Of a DNA stretch of 64,000 nucleotides, positions 10,217 through 19,788 are shown piece after piece. Source of the DNA: Symbiodinium natans. Taxonomy: Eukaryota; Sar; Dinophyceae; Suessiales; Symbiodiniaceae. The stretch covers positions 1,118,429 through 1,182,428 of the forward strand of contig CAJNDS010002246.1 in assembly GCA_905221605.1 (NCBI GenBank), read 5' to 3'. Every line of letters starts with the position of its first letter. Position 1 is the first letter of the stretch. A model generated the notes under the pieces. The model was given only the letters and a program-made list of their open reading frames with translations, was not told the origin of the DNA and searched no databases. The position numbers were made by a program, and so were the translations under genes.

Positions 10217-10343
10217 TTTAGGGTTTAGGGTTTAGGGTTTAGGGTTTAGGGTTTAGGGTTTAGGGTTTAGGGTTTAGGGTTTAGGGTTTAGGGTTTAGGG
10301 TTTAGGGTTTGGGGTTTGGGGTTTAGGGTTTAGGGTTTAGGGT
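10217..10343 (+). repeat. TTTAGGG array
   Basis: About 18 units with two TTTGGGG variants; pairs in inverted orientation with 10046-10131. Confidence 0.95.
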
Positions 10344-10504
10344 TGAAGGTCACCCACCCAAAATCCTGGCCGTTAACCCACCATAAGCCCTAGAGTTTCA
10401 CCATGAGTGATGGGTGGCAATGTGAACCGCAGGGGATACCATGGGTGGGGGGGGGGGGGGGGGGGAGCGGGAGCATGCCAGGCGCGAATGCTGATATTTT
10501 ACCA

Positions 10505-10606
10505 AACCCTCAACCCCAAACCCTAAACCCCAAACCCCAAACCCGAAACCCTAAAACCCAAACCCTAAACCCTAAACCCTAAACCCTAAACCCTAAACCC
10601 TAAACC
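10505..10606 (-). repeat. CCCTAAA array with variants
   Basis: C-strand array ending at the exon island 10615-10680. Confidence 0.9.
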
Positions 10607-10614
10607 TTACGGAG

Positions 10615-10680
10615 GAAGCTGCAGAAGATGCGCGAGCCCAAGGATGAGGCCAAAGCTGCGCTCCGCCCTCAGCTTGCCAG
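10615..10680 (+). CDS. candidate exon (KLQKMREPKDEAKAALRPQL)
   Basis: The + frame reads KLQKMREPKDEAKAALRPQL, a charged, helix-prone peptide. The C-strand array ends about 8 bp upstream and the G-strand array starts about 10 bp downstream. Possible acceptor GGAG|G or GCAG. Family not recognised. Confidence 0.45.
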
Positions 10681-10689
10681 GCCCTTCTC

Positions 10690-10757
10690 TTAGGGTTTAG
10701 GGTTTAGGGTTTAGGGTTTAGGGTTTAGGGTTTAGGGTTTAGGGTTTAGGGTTTAGG
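10690..10757 (+). repeat. TTTAGGG array
   Basis: About ten tandem units downstream of the exon island. Confidence 0.95.
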
Positions 10758-11124
10758 GCTCTTTCCCCCCCCCCCCCACCAGGCTCTTTGTTTGAGGATC
10801 TCTTAGGGCTTGAGGGTTTAGGGATTAGGGCTAGGGGTTTAGGGATTAGGGTTGAGGGCTTTCAAGCCTGGCAACAGTTGAGCTTGGTTTTGTTGATTAG
10901 GGTTCCATCTGTTGCAAACCATAAGGCCTGTTATGATTAGGCCTAGCCAGAAATTTAATCGTTTTTGCTTGCGCGTTCTTTCGAGAATGCAGAGTAAAGT
11001 TTAGCATGGCGTTCGGGGAAGCCAGATCCCCTTCTCCGTCCTGGAGCTTTGTTTTTTTGGTTGTTTGTAGGGGTTTTGGGGTTTAGGGCTGTGGGTTTAC
11101 GGGTCCTTAGGCCCCTAAACTCGC

Positions 11125-11234
11125 TTTGTGGTGCTTTACTTTAACTTTAGATCCTTAGCCTTTTTGGGTTTCTTGGGTTTCTTAGTAAGGCAGCTAAAAG
11201 TTCAATGTATAGCTGCCCTCCTAAGTGCAGCCAA
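11125..11234 (+). mobile_element. P1 dispersed repeat, copy 3
   Basis: Full-length P1 copy of about 110 bp, in the same orientation as the other five. It sits just upstream of a CCCTAAA array. Confidence 0.8.
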
Positions 11235-11249
11235 GCCCGAAACGACCTA

Positions 11250-11316
11250 CCCTAAACCCTAAACCCTAAACCCTAAACCCTAAACCCTAAACCCTAAACC
11301 CTAAACCCTAAACCCC
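11250..11316 (-). repeat. CCCTAAA array
   Basis: About nine tandem units ending 20 bp before an exon. Confidence 0.95.
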
Positions 11317-11335
11317 CTCACTCCTCCAACTTCAG

Positions 11336-11380
11336 GTATTTCGAGGAGGCCAAGCAGGAGGCTGCGAAGTCCGCTGCATG
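11336..11380 (+). CDS. candidate micro-exon (YFEEAKQEAAKSAA)
   Basis: Acceptor CTTCAG|G and donor GTGGTC at 11381 bound 45 bp reading YFEEAKQEAAKSAA in the + strand. C-strand array upstream, degenerate G-strand units downstream. A helical, alanine/glutamate-rich segment of an unknown protein. Confidence 0.5.
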
Positions 11381-11612
11381 GTGGTCCGGCCGGGGGCCTG
11401 TGGGTTTAGGGTTCGGGGTTTAGGGTTGAGGGTTTAGAGTTTAGGGTTTGGGGTCTAGGGTTTTGGGACACTTGTTTTCGAAGGTGGATGGAGTAGGGTC
11501 GGGTGCACTATATGATGAGATTCTATACAACCCCCCGCCCCCCCCTCCATCCGAACTAAGGGTTCAATTTTTTCGGGGTTTCGGAGCGCATACACCCTCC
11601 ACCTCAGCTGCG

Positions 11613-11693
11613 CGGGTTTAGGGTTTAGGGTTTAGGGTTTAGGGTTTAGGGTTTAGGGTTTAGGGTTTAGGGTTTAGGGTTTAGGGTTTAGGG
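11613..11693 (+). repeat. TTTAGGG array
   Basis: About 11 tandem units. Confidence 0.95.
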
Positions 11694-11989
11694 CCCAAGT
11701 AAGGCTGATTAGAGGGTTGCTGGGCCATTCTTATTATTTGCTATTCATTGTTGTTGTCTTTTCCTTTTTCGTTTTAGGAGGGAGGGAACAGCTAAGCTTA
11801 AGAATTGGACCCCAACAACCTCTATATAACCTTCGGAGATGTAGTGGACCCAGAGGTAGACAGGGGGCTACTGCAGTTAAAGTAAAGATAGGTTGAACAC
11901 AAGTCTTTCTCAAAACAACCCTGAAACCATAAAAGAGGGTAGTATAATCGGCCTATCCTTACGTGGTGTTTGCAGGACCTTTTGGCCTG

Positions 11990-12212
11990 AAAAAAACGTA
12001 GCACAGGGCTACGATGGGCGAAGGTCTCTGGGCCATCACCTGGTAGACCACTTTGGACCCATGATCGCCATCGACTCCAACTAGCCCTGTACGGAGTTGA
12101 TTACATCGGCACTACGAGCACCACAGCCATCACATACAACCAGCCCCAGATCCAACCCAAGGCAATAGGACAAGGCCAGTGGCACCGACGGGCATTTGTA
12201 GCACAAATCTAG
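11990..12212 (+). CDS. possible coding fragment
   Basis: Two overlapping + frames are open in a repeat-free stretch. One includes YIGTTSTTAITYNQPQIQPK and ends at a TAG at 12210-12212; the other ends earlier with HFGPMIAIDSN. Neither has clear splice sites. Family not recognised. Confidence 0.25.
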
Positions 12213-12702
12213 GGGGGGCTAGGACGTCACAACTGGGGCTTGGGGATGTGTAGGGTGGGGTCCCCTGAAGGGCATGCATGAGGAATCACATTTGCAGTGT
12301 TCGAGGAAGCTTCTTGTTTAATCCCTAAGCCCTAGCCCTAAACCCTAAACTGTCGTCATGAACTTGTATCCAGCCTGTTAGATCCGCCAAACCAAGCAGA
12401 ACCCTTGGGGAGCTTAGAGGGGGATCCCCAGGACGATCTTGAAACCCTAAGCCCCACATGGTGAGCTCCCCTTTTTTGTGTGCCCCAAAGCCTTCGAGTG
12501 CCGCGTTAGGGTTTAGGGCTTAGGGTTTAGGGTAACCCCAAAAGGGACCAGAGTTTAGAGAAGCGCCCAACTCCTCCACTGTAGGGTCCTGCTTGATCTT
12601 CCCCGGGGTCAGAGAGGGGTACAGGATCTAGCCACTTCATTTGGGTTTCCCTAGACTATAAGGAACAGATGATGCTGGAGACCTAAGAAGGGCTCCTGTT
12701 GT

Positions 12703-12737
12703 AGGGTTTAGGGTTTAGGGTTTAGGGTTTAGGGTTT
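12703..12737 (+). repeat. TTTAGGG array
   Basis: About five units upstream of an exon island. Confidence 0.9.
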
Positions 12738-12745
12738 CCGGGCTT

Positions 12746-12820
12746 ACACCGAAACTTATGAACGCCATCGTGTGCGGTGAAGCCGGGGAGGTTGCGACCC
12801 GCAGCAAGATCCCGATGTGA
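12746..12820 (+). CDS. candidate exon (KLMNAIVCGEAGEVATRSKI...)
   Basis: The + frame reads KLMNAIVCGEAGEVATRSKI and ends in TGA at 12818-12820. Both neighbours are G-strand arrays, an exception to the usual C-exon-G order. No confident splice sites; it may be a terminal exon. Confidence 0.4.
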   Translation, partial: TPKLMNAIVCGEAGEVATRSKIPM

Positions 12821-12842
12821 AGCGGGACAGCTGAAGGGCTCG

Positions 12843-12935
12843 GGGTTTAGGGTTTAGGGTTTAGGGTTTAGGGTTTAGGGTTTAGGGTTTAGGGTTTAGG
12901 GTTTAGGGTTTAGGGTTTAGGGTTTAGGGTTTAGG
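12843..12935 (+). repeat. TTTAGGG array
   Basis: About 13 tandem units. Confidence 0.95.
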
Positions 12936-13506
12936 GATACTTGGGAATACTTGGGAAGCAGTCTTATGTTTTGGGGGACGATCATCCCCAAGAAACAGCT
13001 GCAATTGTGATTGCTGCTAGGGTTCCAAGTTCAGTGTAGATATCCCCTTTGTGAAGTTGGGGTGTCGGCTTGGGGGTTTGCGGGGCCCAGGGTGTAGGTC
13101 TTCGGAGTGAGACAACGCTTAACACCCTCAAGATCATTCGTCTTTGTGACTGGTGTTCGGGTTCCGAAGTTCTGATGGTGGCCAACCCCCCACCCACCCA
13201 TGCCACCCCCACCCCACCCCACAGCCCCCGCCCCCACCTCCACATACCACCCCTCGAAAAGGGGGGGCGAGGGCTCAGGTTAGGTGACCCACACCCCCCC
13301 CCCCCGCCCTTCCACCCACACCCCCAGAAACCGGCGCTGACTTGTTTGAGGAGGTTGGCAACGGGGGAGTATGCCCTACCCCACACTTTGTCCACCGAGG
13401 TGCAGGAACCAGGGTTTAAGGATTCCACGACGCTTCTAGCAGTACCAAGCGCGGAGAGCGGAACAGCGGAAGCCCATGCCCCAAAGTTACGAACCCTTTA
13501 ACTATC

Positions 13507-13580
13507 GGTATCAAAAGAACCCCGTACACCTTCGGCAAAGGCATGGAGATGCATGCCCCTGAGCCTGAATCAACGCCGAA
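13507..13580 (+). CDS. candidate exon (PYTFGKGMEMHAPEPE)
   Basis: The + frame reads PYTFGKGMEMHAPEPESTPK. A possible acceptor GCAAAG|G lies at about 13540. A C-strand array starts directly at the 3' end, again an exception to the usual order. The larger open frames on both strands of 12982-13501 span poly-C and proline-rich repeats and are not supported. Confidence 0.35.
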
Positions 13581-13581
13581 A

Positions 13582-13675
13582 CCCTACACCCTAAACCCTA
13601 AACCCTAAACCCTAAACCCTAAACCCTAAACCCTAAACCCTAAACCCTAAACCCTAAACCCTAAACCCTAAACCC
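13582..13675 (-). repeat. CCCTAAA array
   Basis: About 13 tandem units. Confidence 0.95.
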
Positions 13676-13704
13676 TCCAAACAAAAATCCCTAAAGTTTC
13701 CAAG

Positions 13705-13772
13705 ATGCCCGCAGGACTGGAGCCGATCCGTCCGCAGCTCAAAACTTTTGAAGCCCTCACCCAGGATGCCCC
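13705..13772 (+). CDS. candidate exon (MPAGLEPIRPQLKTFEALTQ)
   Basis: The + frame from an ATG reads MPAGLEPIRPQLKTFEALTQ. C-strand array upstream, TTTAGGGG array downstream. Splice sites not obvious. Confidence 0.4.
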
Positions 13773-13796
13773 CCCCCATTCCCTAGACCTCTAAAA

Positions 13797-13933
13797 AGGG
13801 TTTAGGGGTTGAGGGGTTCAGGGGTTTAGGGGTTTAGGGGTTTAGGGGTTTAGGGGTTTAGGGGTTTAGGGGTTTAGGGGTTTAGGGGTTTAGGGGTTTA
13901 GGGGTTTAGGGTTTAGGGTTTAGGGTTTAGGGT
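13797..13933 (+). repeat. TTTAGGGG then TTTAGGG array
   Basis: About 13 copies of the 8-bp TTTAGGGG, then four 7-bp units. It is the mirror of the CCCCTAAA block at 2287-2427. Confidence 0.95.
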
Positions 13934-14289
13934 CAACCCTAAGCCCTAAGCTTTGATTCTTTTTTGGGCTTCAAGGTTTAGGGTTTAGGGCTTATAAACC
14001 CTGAACTTTCTTCTAACAGAAAAGGGACACCTGTTGTTTATGGTTCATGGGTCTTTTCTTCAGTACAGGGTTACAGGTACCTCCCAAAAAGTTATGACCA
14101 GCTGCAACTTGTTACGCAGGGTTTAGGGGCCTTCAGAGGATGGCTGCGTGATAGACCCTAAACTCTAAACCCGAAACCCTCGGGGTTCAGGGTTTAGGCT
14201 TTAGGAATTAGGGTTCAGGATTCAGGGGGGTTTAGGGAAGGCTACTGCCCTGCAAGCAAAACAGGGTACTGAATTCGGGCTCTACTCTC

Positions 14290-14331
14290 CAGATCCTCCC
14301 AGGGAAGACAGCATCTTGTACCGCAACTGCG
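14290..14331 (+). CDS. candidate micro-exon (EDSILYRNC)
   Basis: CCCAG|G acceptor. The + frame reads EDSILYRNCG, then a GT donor (GTCCCT). The frame stays open to about 14375, so the boundaries are uncertain. Confidence 0.35.
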
Positions 14332-14534
14332 GTCCCTTTGTCGTCTCCACTTTCTTACGTCCGATCCAGACGTTTTAGTGCCAAGCTGGGCCCAGAATTT
14401 AGAGCCACCCCCACATCTTGTAGGCTTGTAGAAATCTAAGCCGTGGAGACGCTCAAACTGGAAATCTGAGCCCGAATACCTTTCAACCCTAGCCCGAACC
14501 CACCCTAAACTCTAAACCCTACGCCCCAAACCCC

Positions 14535-14633
14535 TTTAGGGTTTAGGGTTTAGGGTTTAGGGTTTAGGGTTTAGGGTTTAGGGTTTAGGGTTTAGGGTTT
14601 AGGGTTTAGGGTTTAGGGTTTAGGGTTTAGGGT
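14535..14633 (+). repeat. TTTAGGG array
   Basis: About 14 tandem units. Confidence 0.95.
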
Positions 14634-14682
14634 CCCTAGCCGCTAACCTCAACCCCTAACCCAAGTCTTAAGGCCTCCTCAG

Positions 14683-14752
14683 AGACGATACAGAGCCATG
14701 CCAACGGCGACGACGTCTCCTCCAATGACCGGTTCCCAGACTTCCCTAAGCA
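14683..14752 (+). CDS. candidate exon (SHANGDDVSSNDRFPDFPKQ)
   Basis: CCTCAG acceptor. The + frame reads ETIQ then SHANGDDVSSNDRFPDFPKQ, with low complexity and acidic character. It ends in CAG before GGTCCAGGG. Confidence 0.4.
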
Positions 14753-15164
14753 GGGTCCAGGGTTTAAGGTTTACGGGTTGAAGGGTTTGGAGGGTTTGGG
14801 GTTTCAGGGTGTAGGGGTCCGAAAGAGTTGTCGAGGTTTAGGGGTTTAGGGGTTTAAGGGTGTAGGGGTTAAAAGGGTTTTCAGGGTATTCTCGAGTCCT
14901 AAAGCCCTATAAACTCTAAGGAATCGTGAGAAGGAGGGCTGTCAAAGGCGGCCCACCTGGAGGTTCATGGGCGCTTATAATCCCCAAGTATAACTGTACT
15001 GAATTAGGTTGTAAGTAGACTGCCCTAGTAGTCTTCAGCCTAGAATTGCACGTCTCCTAGCTAGGCCTTCATTCTATAACTTGGCCTTGGTTGGTGGGGT
15101 GAAGAAGAGCTCATTTGAACAGGGTTCCGAGGGTTCAAATGGCCAACCTGGCCTCACTCTGCAG

Positions 15165-15191
15165 GATGAAGACTGGCCCGATGAGGCCAGG
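15165..15191 (+). CDS. candidate 27-bp micro-exon (DEDWPDEAR)
   Basis: CTGCAG|G acceptor and GTACCT donor bound exactly nine codons, DEDWPDEAR. The acidic composition matches exons at 16020 and 9106. Confidence 0.4.
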
Positions 15192-15210
15192 GTACCTGGG
15201 GTTTAGTATC

Positions 15211-15307
15211 GGGATGTTCCCCCATATACTAGCAGTCCCCAAAAAGGATTAGAATACGGAGTACTACAATCCCCATGAAGGACTGTTAGTATAAGGGGGA
15301 ACATCCC
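15211..15307. mobile_element. P2-family palindromic element, intact
   Basis: A 97-bp element with inverted arms: GGGATGTTCCCCCATATACT on the left and AGTATAAGGGGGAACATCCC on the right, continuing into AGCAGTCC / GGACTGTT. No coding capacity. Reads as a MITE-like or foldback element. Confidence 0.75.
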
Positions 15308-15325
15308 ATGTTTAGTAGCTTGGAA

Positions 15326-15375
15326 CCCTAAACCCGAAACCCTAAACCCTAAACCCTAAACCCTAAACCCTAAAT
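15326..15375 (-). repeat. CCCTAAA array
   Basis: About six units. Confidence 0.9.
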
Positions 15376-15712
15376 TGGGTGTGTGTTTTAGGGTGTTGGT
15401 TCAATGTTTGGGTTCCTATCCCAGGCGGAGGCTTCGGGTTGCTTTTCTCACTTCCGGGGACTTCTTGGGCAGAACCTGGGGGCTTCTTGGGCACGGTTTA
15501 GGGCTATCCAGAATCTATAGCCTCATATGGAGGGTGTGTCAGTGGCGACTTTACATCATCTTGGGGGGTGACTTTATAGCATGTTGTGGGTGCAAGTACT
15601 TGCAAACCACGAACACCTGCAAAGCCCTAAGCGCCCTAACACGCAAAAGAGAAACTCTTGGCGGAGGTGGGGGAATTACGTTTCGTGTTCGGGCTCCGGA
15701 CCAGGAGTATCT

Positions 15713-15800
15713 TTAGGGTTTAGGGTTTAGGGTTTAGGGTTTAGGGTTAGGGTCTAGGGTTTAGGGTTTAGGGTTTGGCGTTTAGCGTTTAGGGTTTGGG
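15713..15800 (+). repeat. TTTAGGG array with variants
   Basis: About 11 units including TCTAGGG and TTTAGCG. Confidence 0.9.
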
Positions 15801-15866
15801 AATCCCAAGAATTGGGCCAACATCTCGGGCTCCAGCTTGAAGCGAACTTCAGGTTTGAGGGCTTAG

Positions 15867-15990
15867 GCATGTTTCCCCTTATACTAGCAGTCCCTATGAG
15901 GGATTATGGTACCCTAAACCCTAAACCTTAAACCCTAAACCCTAAACCGCAATCCCTATTGAGGACTGTTAGTACAAGGGGGCACATCCC
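15867..15990. mobile_element. P2 palindrome split by a telomeric tract
   Basis: Left arm CATGTTTCCCCTTATACTAG and right arm CTGTTAGTACAAGGGGGCAC match the intact copy at 15211. The loop is replaced by about 33 bp of CCCTAAA units (15912-15948), placing telomeric DNA at the apex of the palindrome. Confidence 0.75.
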
Positions 15991-16019
15991 CAAGTTTAGG
16001 GCTTCTATCGCCCTGCCAG

Positions 16020-16081
16020 GAAGAGTCAGAAGATGACGATCCCGACGGCGCGCTTCAGCTGCAAGACGAATCTCCACCATG
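16020..16081 (+). CDS. candidate exon, acidic (EESEDDDPDGALQLQDES...)
   Basis: CTGCCAG|G acceptor. The + frame reads EESEDDDPDGALQLQDESPP and ends near TGCAGGGTTGAGGGTTTAGGG. A strongly acidic, disordered segment of an unrecognised protein. Confidence 0.5.
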
Positions 16082-16082
16082 C

Positions 16083-16218
16083 AGGGTTGAGGGTTTAGGG
16101 TTGAGGGTTTAGGGTTTAGGGTCTAGGGTCAGGGGTCTAGGGTCTAGGGTCTAGGGTCTAGGGTCTAGGGTCTAGGGTCTAGGGCTTGGGTTTAGGGTTT
16201 AGGGTTTAGGGTTTAGGG
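16083..16218 (+). repeat. TTTAGGG array with a TCTAGGG block
   Basis: Contains about nine consecutive TCTAGGG variant units (16133-16186) flanked by canonical TTTAGGG. Confidence 0.95.
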
Positions 16219-16308
16219 CCTACAAGCCTTTGAGGTCCATTGAGCTGCTTGCTTGAGGGGCACTCTGGGATTGAGCGAGACGCGTCTCGTTACCCCCTGT
16301 ATAAGTCC

Positions 16309-16418
16309 TTTGTGGTGCTTTACTGCAACTTTAGATCCTTAGCCTTTTTGGGTTTCTTGGGCTTCTTAATAAGGCAGCTAAAAGTTTAATTTATAGCTAC
16401 CCTCCTAAGTGCAGCCAA
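16309..16418 (+). mobile_element. P1 dispersed repeat, copy 4, with possible 5-bp TSD
   Basis: Full-length 110-bp copy. The five bases before it and after it are both AGTCC, the only copy here with a plausible target duplication. Confidence 0.8.
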
Positions 16419-16962
16419 GAGTCCTAAAGACTATACACCCTCAACCCTGAACCCAATGTGCGGAGCGAGCAGGGTAAACGCTTTGGCGTTAGGGCTGAGG
16501 ATGCAATCTCTTGACGCATCCTGCAGCCTGTTTCCGAAGCCCGAAATCCTGAAGCCTACGCACAGCGCCCCAAACCCCTCATCTTCGAAGTTTAAATTCC
16601 CCCCCCCCCTCCCCCCAAACACCCAAACAGAAGCAAAAACATGCACCCATATACATAATATGACAAAAAGAGCACCAACCCCAAACCCTACACACCCCAC
16701 AGGACCTGAAGGCGCCTCTGAGGACAGGGCCTGCAATGTGGCTGTTTTCTAGGGTTTGCGGACTTCGGGGAGGGCTTAGCGTTTAGGGTGTTTAGGGTTT
16801 AGGTTTTTTTTTGTTTTGGAGGGGGGGGGGGGGGCTTAGGGGGCAGCAGTCTGAAAGGGGAAGAGGAAGGGAGGTTTCTGGGCCGTCATCAATGACGGCG
16901 TTTCCACACCTTCCTCTCTGTCTGCCTTCCTTGCTGTATCTCTTTATTGTTGTTTGTCTATC

Positions 16963-16965
16963 TCG

Positions 16966-17000
<35 letters not shown>

Positions 17001-17060
17001 TCCTCTCTCTCTTCCTCTCTCTCTCTCTCTTCCTCTCTCTCTCTCTCTATCTCTCTCTGT
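16963..17060. repeat. CT-rich microsatellite
   Basis: Polypyrimidine (CT)n/(TTCCTC)n tract. The Ser/Leu-rich open frames across it are artefacts. Confidence 0.95.
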
Positions 17061-17231
17061 CCGCATTTGGGGTGTTGTGAAATTTCGGCATTTCGGATGT
17101 GCCAGGGGCGTGGGTTTTAAGCTTTTGGTTTTTGCCCAGACCCTGGGTATGGCGAGTCCCCCCCCCACCAACCTCTGCCCAGACGGGCACGAAACCCTCA
17201 ACCTCTAAACGGGTAGGGCATGGGCTATCCA

Positions 17232-17319
17232 TTTGTGGTGCTTTACTGTATCTTTAGATCCTTAGCCTTTTTGGGTTTCTTGGGTTTCTTATTAATAAGG
17301 CAGCTAAAAGTTTAATTTT
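17232..17319 (+). mobile_element. P1 dispersed repeat, copy 5 (3' end displaced)
   Basis: Matches P1 up to AAAAGTTTAATTTTA and stops. The missing 3' end, TTTAGCTACCCTCCGAAGTG, occurs at 17852-17875, so about 530 bp separate the two parts. Confidence 0.7.
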
Positions 17320-17321
17320 AA

Positions 17322-17409
17322 CGCTACGCGACCCGCCTCGGCCCGGCCCAGCGCATCCGCGTGAGCATGGTGATTCCGCAGCGCCCAAGTCGCTGGACCC
17401 CAAGCAATA
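17322..17409 (+). CDS. candidate exon (RYATRLGPAQRIRVSMVIPQ)
   Basis: The + frame reads RYATRLGPAQRIRVSMVIPQ and continues to PSNK. It is followed by GTTGGG and a TTTAGGG array, and lies between the two halves of a split P1 element. Basic and protein-like; family not recognised. No clear AG acceptor. Confidence 0.4.
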
Positions 17410-17683
17410 AGGGTTGGGTTTAGGGTTTAGGGTTTAGGGTTTAGGGTTTAGGGTTCCGGGTTTATGGTTTATGGTTTAGTTTAGGATTGAGGGCTTAGGG
17501 CTCAAGGTTCACGCTTTGGGGTTTAGGGTTTTCTTGGGAGTAGGGTTCAAGACGGTTCGGCTTGGATTGATCGTAGGGTTGAGCCAGGCGGCTCAGGGGC
17601 GTAGGGGGGGAGGGGGGCGGTTGAGTGCTTCAGGTTTAAGATGTAAGGCTTTAAGCTCAGACCCGCTCACCAACTGCAGTGGT

Positions 17684-17691
<8 letters not shown>

Positions 17692-17742
<51 letters not shown>
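17692..17742 (+). repeat. poly-G run of about 50
   Basis: Uninterrupted G homopolymer. The glycine-rich or proline-rich open frames over it are artefacts. True length is uncertain because such runs are difficult to sequence. Confidence 0.9.
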
Positions 17743-17744
<2 letters not shown>

Positions 17745-17889
17745 TCAACTGCCTCTGGTCCTGGCGAACCGTCCGCTTGCGGACCCCGGTTTCCCAGGGG
17801 GGGTACCCATTTGAGGCCAAAAAAAGGGGTCCGCCCGAGGCCTCGGGCGGATTTTTAGCTACCCTCCGAAGTGCAGATCCGTTTTGGGG

Positions 17890-18200
17890 TAGCTTGAGGG
17901 ACCCCTAGTCGTTAATCCCCTAACCCCCAACCCCCACCCCCCCAACAAAACCCTAAACTCCAAAACCCCCAAACAAACCCTAAAACCTAAAACCCCAAAC
18001 CCCTAACTCCTAAGCCCCTAAACACCTAAAAACCCCTAAGCCCTTGAACGAAAAAACCCTCAAAACCCCCCAAAATCACCCTTAAAAACCTTACAACGCC
18101 CCTGAAAAAAACCCTAAAACACCACAAGACAAATTACACCCTCAAAAAAAAACCAGCCTTATAAAAACCCAAGATACCCTTTAACAACCAACTGAAAAAA
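17890..18200 (-). repeat. degenerate C-strand telomere-like sequence
   Basis: Irregular CCCTAA, CCCCAAA and CCTAAAA units with A-runs. No gene seen. Confidence 0.75.
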
Positions 18201-18225
18201 AAAAAAACGGGCGCGGGGGCGCCAG

Positions 18226-18298
18226 GATGAGCCAAGTGGACTTCGAGGCCTTGGCGGCCGGCGGCCCGGTCACCGCGAAGCCGCTTGGGCCGCCTTAA
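18226..18298 (+). CDS. candidate exon (SQVDFEALAAGGPVTAKP...)
   Basis: GCGCCAG|G acceptor. The + frame reads MSQVDFEALAAGGPVTAKPL and reaches TAA at about 18296. A G-strand array begins 6 bp later. The last 22 bp (from CGCTTGGGCCGCC) recur at 18506, in sequence that has lost coding character. Confidence 0.45.
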
Positions 18299-18302
18299 GG
18301 GG

Positions 18303-18369
18303 GGGTTTAGGGTTTAGGGTTTAGGGTTTAGGGTTTAGGGTTTAGGGTTTAGGGTTTAGGGTTTAGGGA
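18303..18369 (+). repeat. TTTAGGG array
   Basis: About nine tandem units directly after an exon island. The following 18370-18850 is degenerate G-rich sequence of the same type, with no gene. Confidence 0.95.
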
Positions 18370-18894
18370 GGGGTTTTGAGGGGATTTGAGGGGCCTTTGT
18401 GGGGTTTTGAGGGGTTTCGAGGGGTTTTGAGGGTTTCGAGGTTTATACGCCTTTAGCCTTGAGAGTGTTTTTGGGTTTGAGGTTTAGGGTGTTTTGGGCT
18501 CTGGGCGCTTGGGCCGCCTTAAGGGGGAGCTAGGGGGTTTTCGTTTGGGGTTGAGGGGTTGGGGGGTTGGGGTGTTGGCGTTTAAAGGTTTGAGGGTTTG
18601 GGGGTTTTGGGGTTTTAGGGTTTTTTGTGGTTTTTTTTCGGGGTTTGAGGTTTTCAGGGTTCTAGGGGTTTGGGGTTTGTAGGTTTTCAGGGTTTTCGGG
18701 TTCAGGTTTTTGAGTTTTCGCGCTTTAGGTTTTAGGGTGTAAGGGTTTAGGGTTCTAGGGTTTTTGGGTTTCAGGGCTTAGTGGCTTAGGGCTTTGGGGG
18801 CTTTAGACGTTTAGGCTGAAAGGGTTTTAGGGTTTGGAGTGTTTTGGGGCATAGGGTTTGCGGCTTAGGGGCTAGGGGCTTTCGTTGTTCGGTT

Positions 18895-18955
18895 CTTTGG
18901 GGAGCTTGGTGGACCACGAGGCCGCTCGGTCCGCCTCAGCGGGTCGGTTCTTGTG
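18895..18955 (+). CDS. candidate exon (SLGSLVDHEAARSASAGRFL)
   Basis: The + frame reads SLGSLVDHEAARSASAGRFL within G-rich degenerate repeat. No confident splice sites. A 26-G run follows at about 18988. Confidence 0.3.
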
Positions 18956-19158
18956 GTTTTGGGGTTTTTGGGGGTTTGGCGGGTTTTGGGGGGGGGGGGG
19001 GGGGGGGGGGGGGATTTTGCGTGTTTTGGGGACTCCATCATCAATATTCAGATCTGTAACCACAGCCCTATAATTTCGAGTTCCGAGAGTTTCGAACCCA
19101 GTTAGGCCGAATAGCCTACACCCAGGAACCCCACATGAATCGCATGGCCTTTACATAA

Positions 19159-19407
19159 ATGACGTACATGTCGGAAAGGTTGCAGAGTCTACCAGGCTGG
19201 TGTCCGGATATGGAGAGCGTTGACGTCCTGCACACCGTTTGGTTGGGCGCCGGCAAGGACCTGTGCGGCAGCGTCCTGATGGACATCGTGGAGTTTCATC
19301 CTGCCTTAGCATCGTGCGAGTCATGGGATGCTGGGCTAGATGAGCTGCATCGGCCGAAACTCGATGGACAAAAGCCTGGTCGAAGAGCTCTCAATCGCAA
19401 AGTATGA
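19159..19407 (+). CDS. candidate ORF or exon, 82 codons, unknown
   Basis: ATG to TGA frame lying in repeat-free sequence. It has good amino-acid balance (MSERLQSLPGWCPDMESVDV; later FHPALASCESWDAGLDELHR), Trp/Cys content and GC-rich codons, so it is more protein-like than most frames here. No motif recognised. It could be one exon of the + strand gene or a retrocopy. Confidence 0.4.
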   Translation: MTYMSERLQSLPGWCPDMESVDVLHTVWLGAGKDLCGSVLMDIVEFHPALASCESWDAGLDELHRPKLDGQKPGRRALNRKV

Positions 19408-19752
19408 AGAGCCTTGTGCACGCGGGTTGAAGAGGGTCCTGCTAAGGAATAGCTTCAGGGGCCTAGAGCGAGACTCAGCTATGGCCAGGGTCTAGCAGTC
19501 GCCTGGCGCATGGTGCGGAGTGGGTTTGTGGGTTCAGGATTTGGGCTTCGGCTCCATGAAGATGGCAATCATACGCGCTTATGTGGGAAACGTAAACCTT
19601 AACCCTAAACCCAAAAACCCAAAAACCCAAAAACCCTCAAACCTATGACCTATGGCGCAAACCCCAAGCCCCCTAAGCCCGTAAATCCTCTAAACCCTTC
19701 GAAAAAGCCTTCAGCCCAAACCCTTGGCGTGCCACGGCGGCCGAGGACTCAG

Positions 19753-19785
19753 GCAGCACCAAGCAAGGCCGAGCCAGAGGCGCAT

Positions 19786-19788
<3 letters not shown>
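19753..19788 (+). CDS. candidate micro-exon (AAPSKAEPEAHL)
   Basis: ACTCAG|G acceptor, phase 0. The Ala/Pro/Glu-rich peptide matches the style of exons at 20774 and 21960. A 50-G run follows directly. Confidence 0.4.

Noticed and set aside
17516-17908. Frame with a long poly-glycine stretch
   Set aside because: Crosses a 50-G homopolymer and several repeats; not a credible protein.
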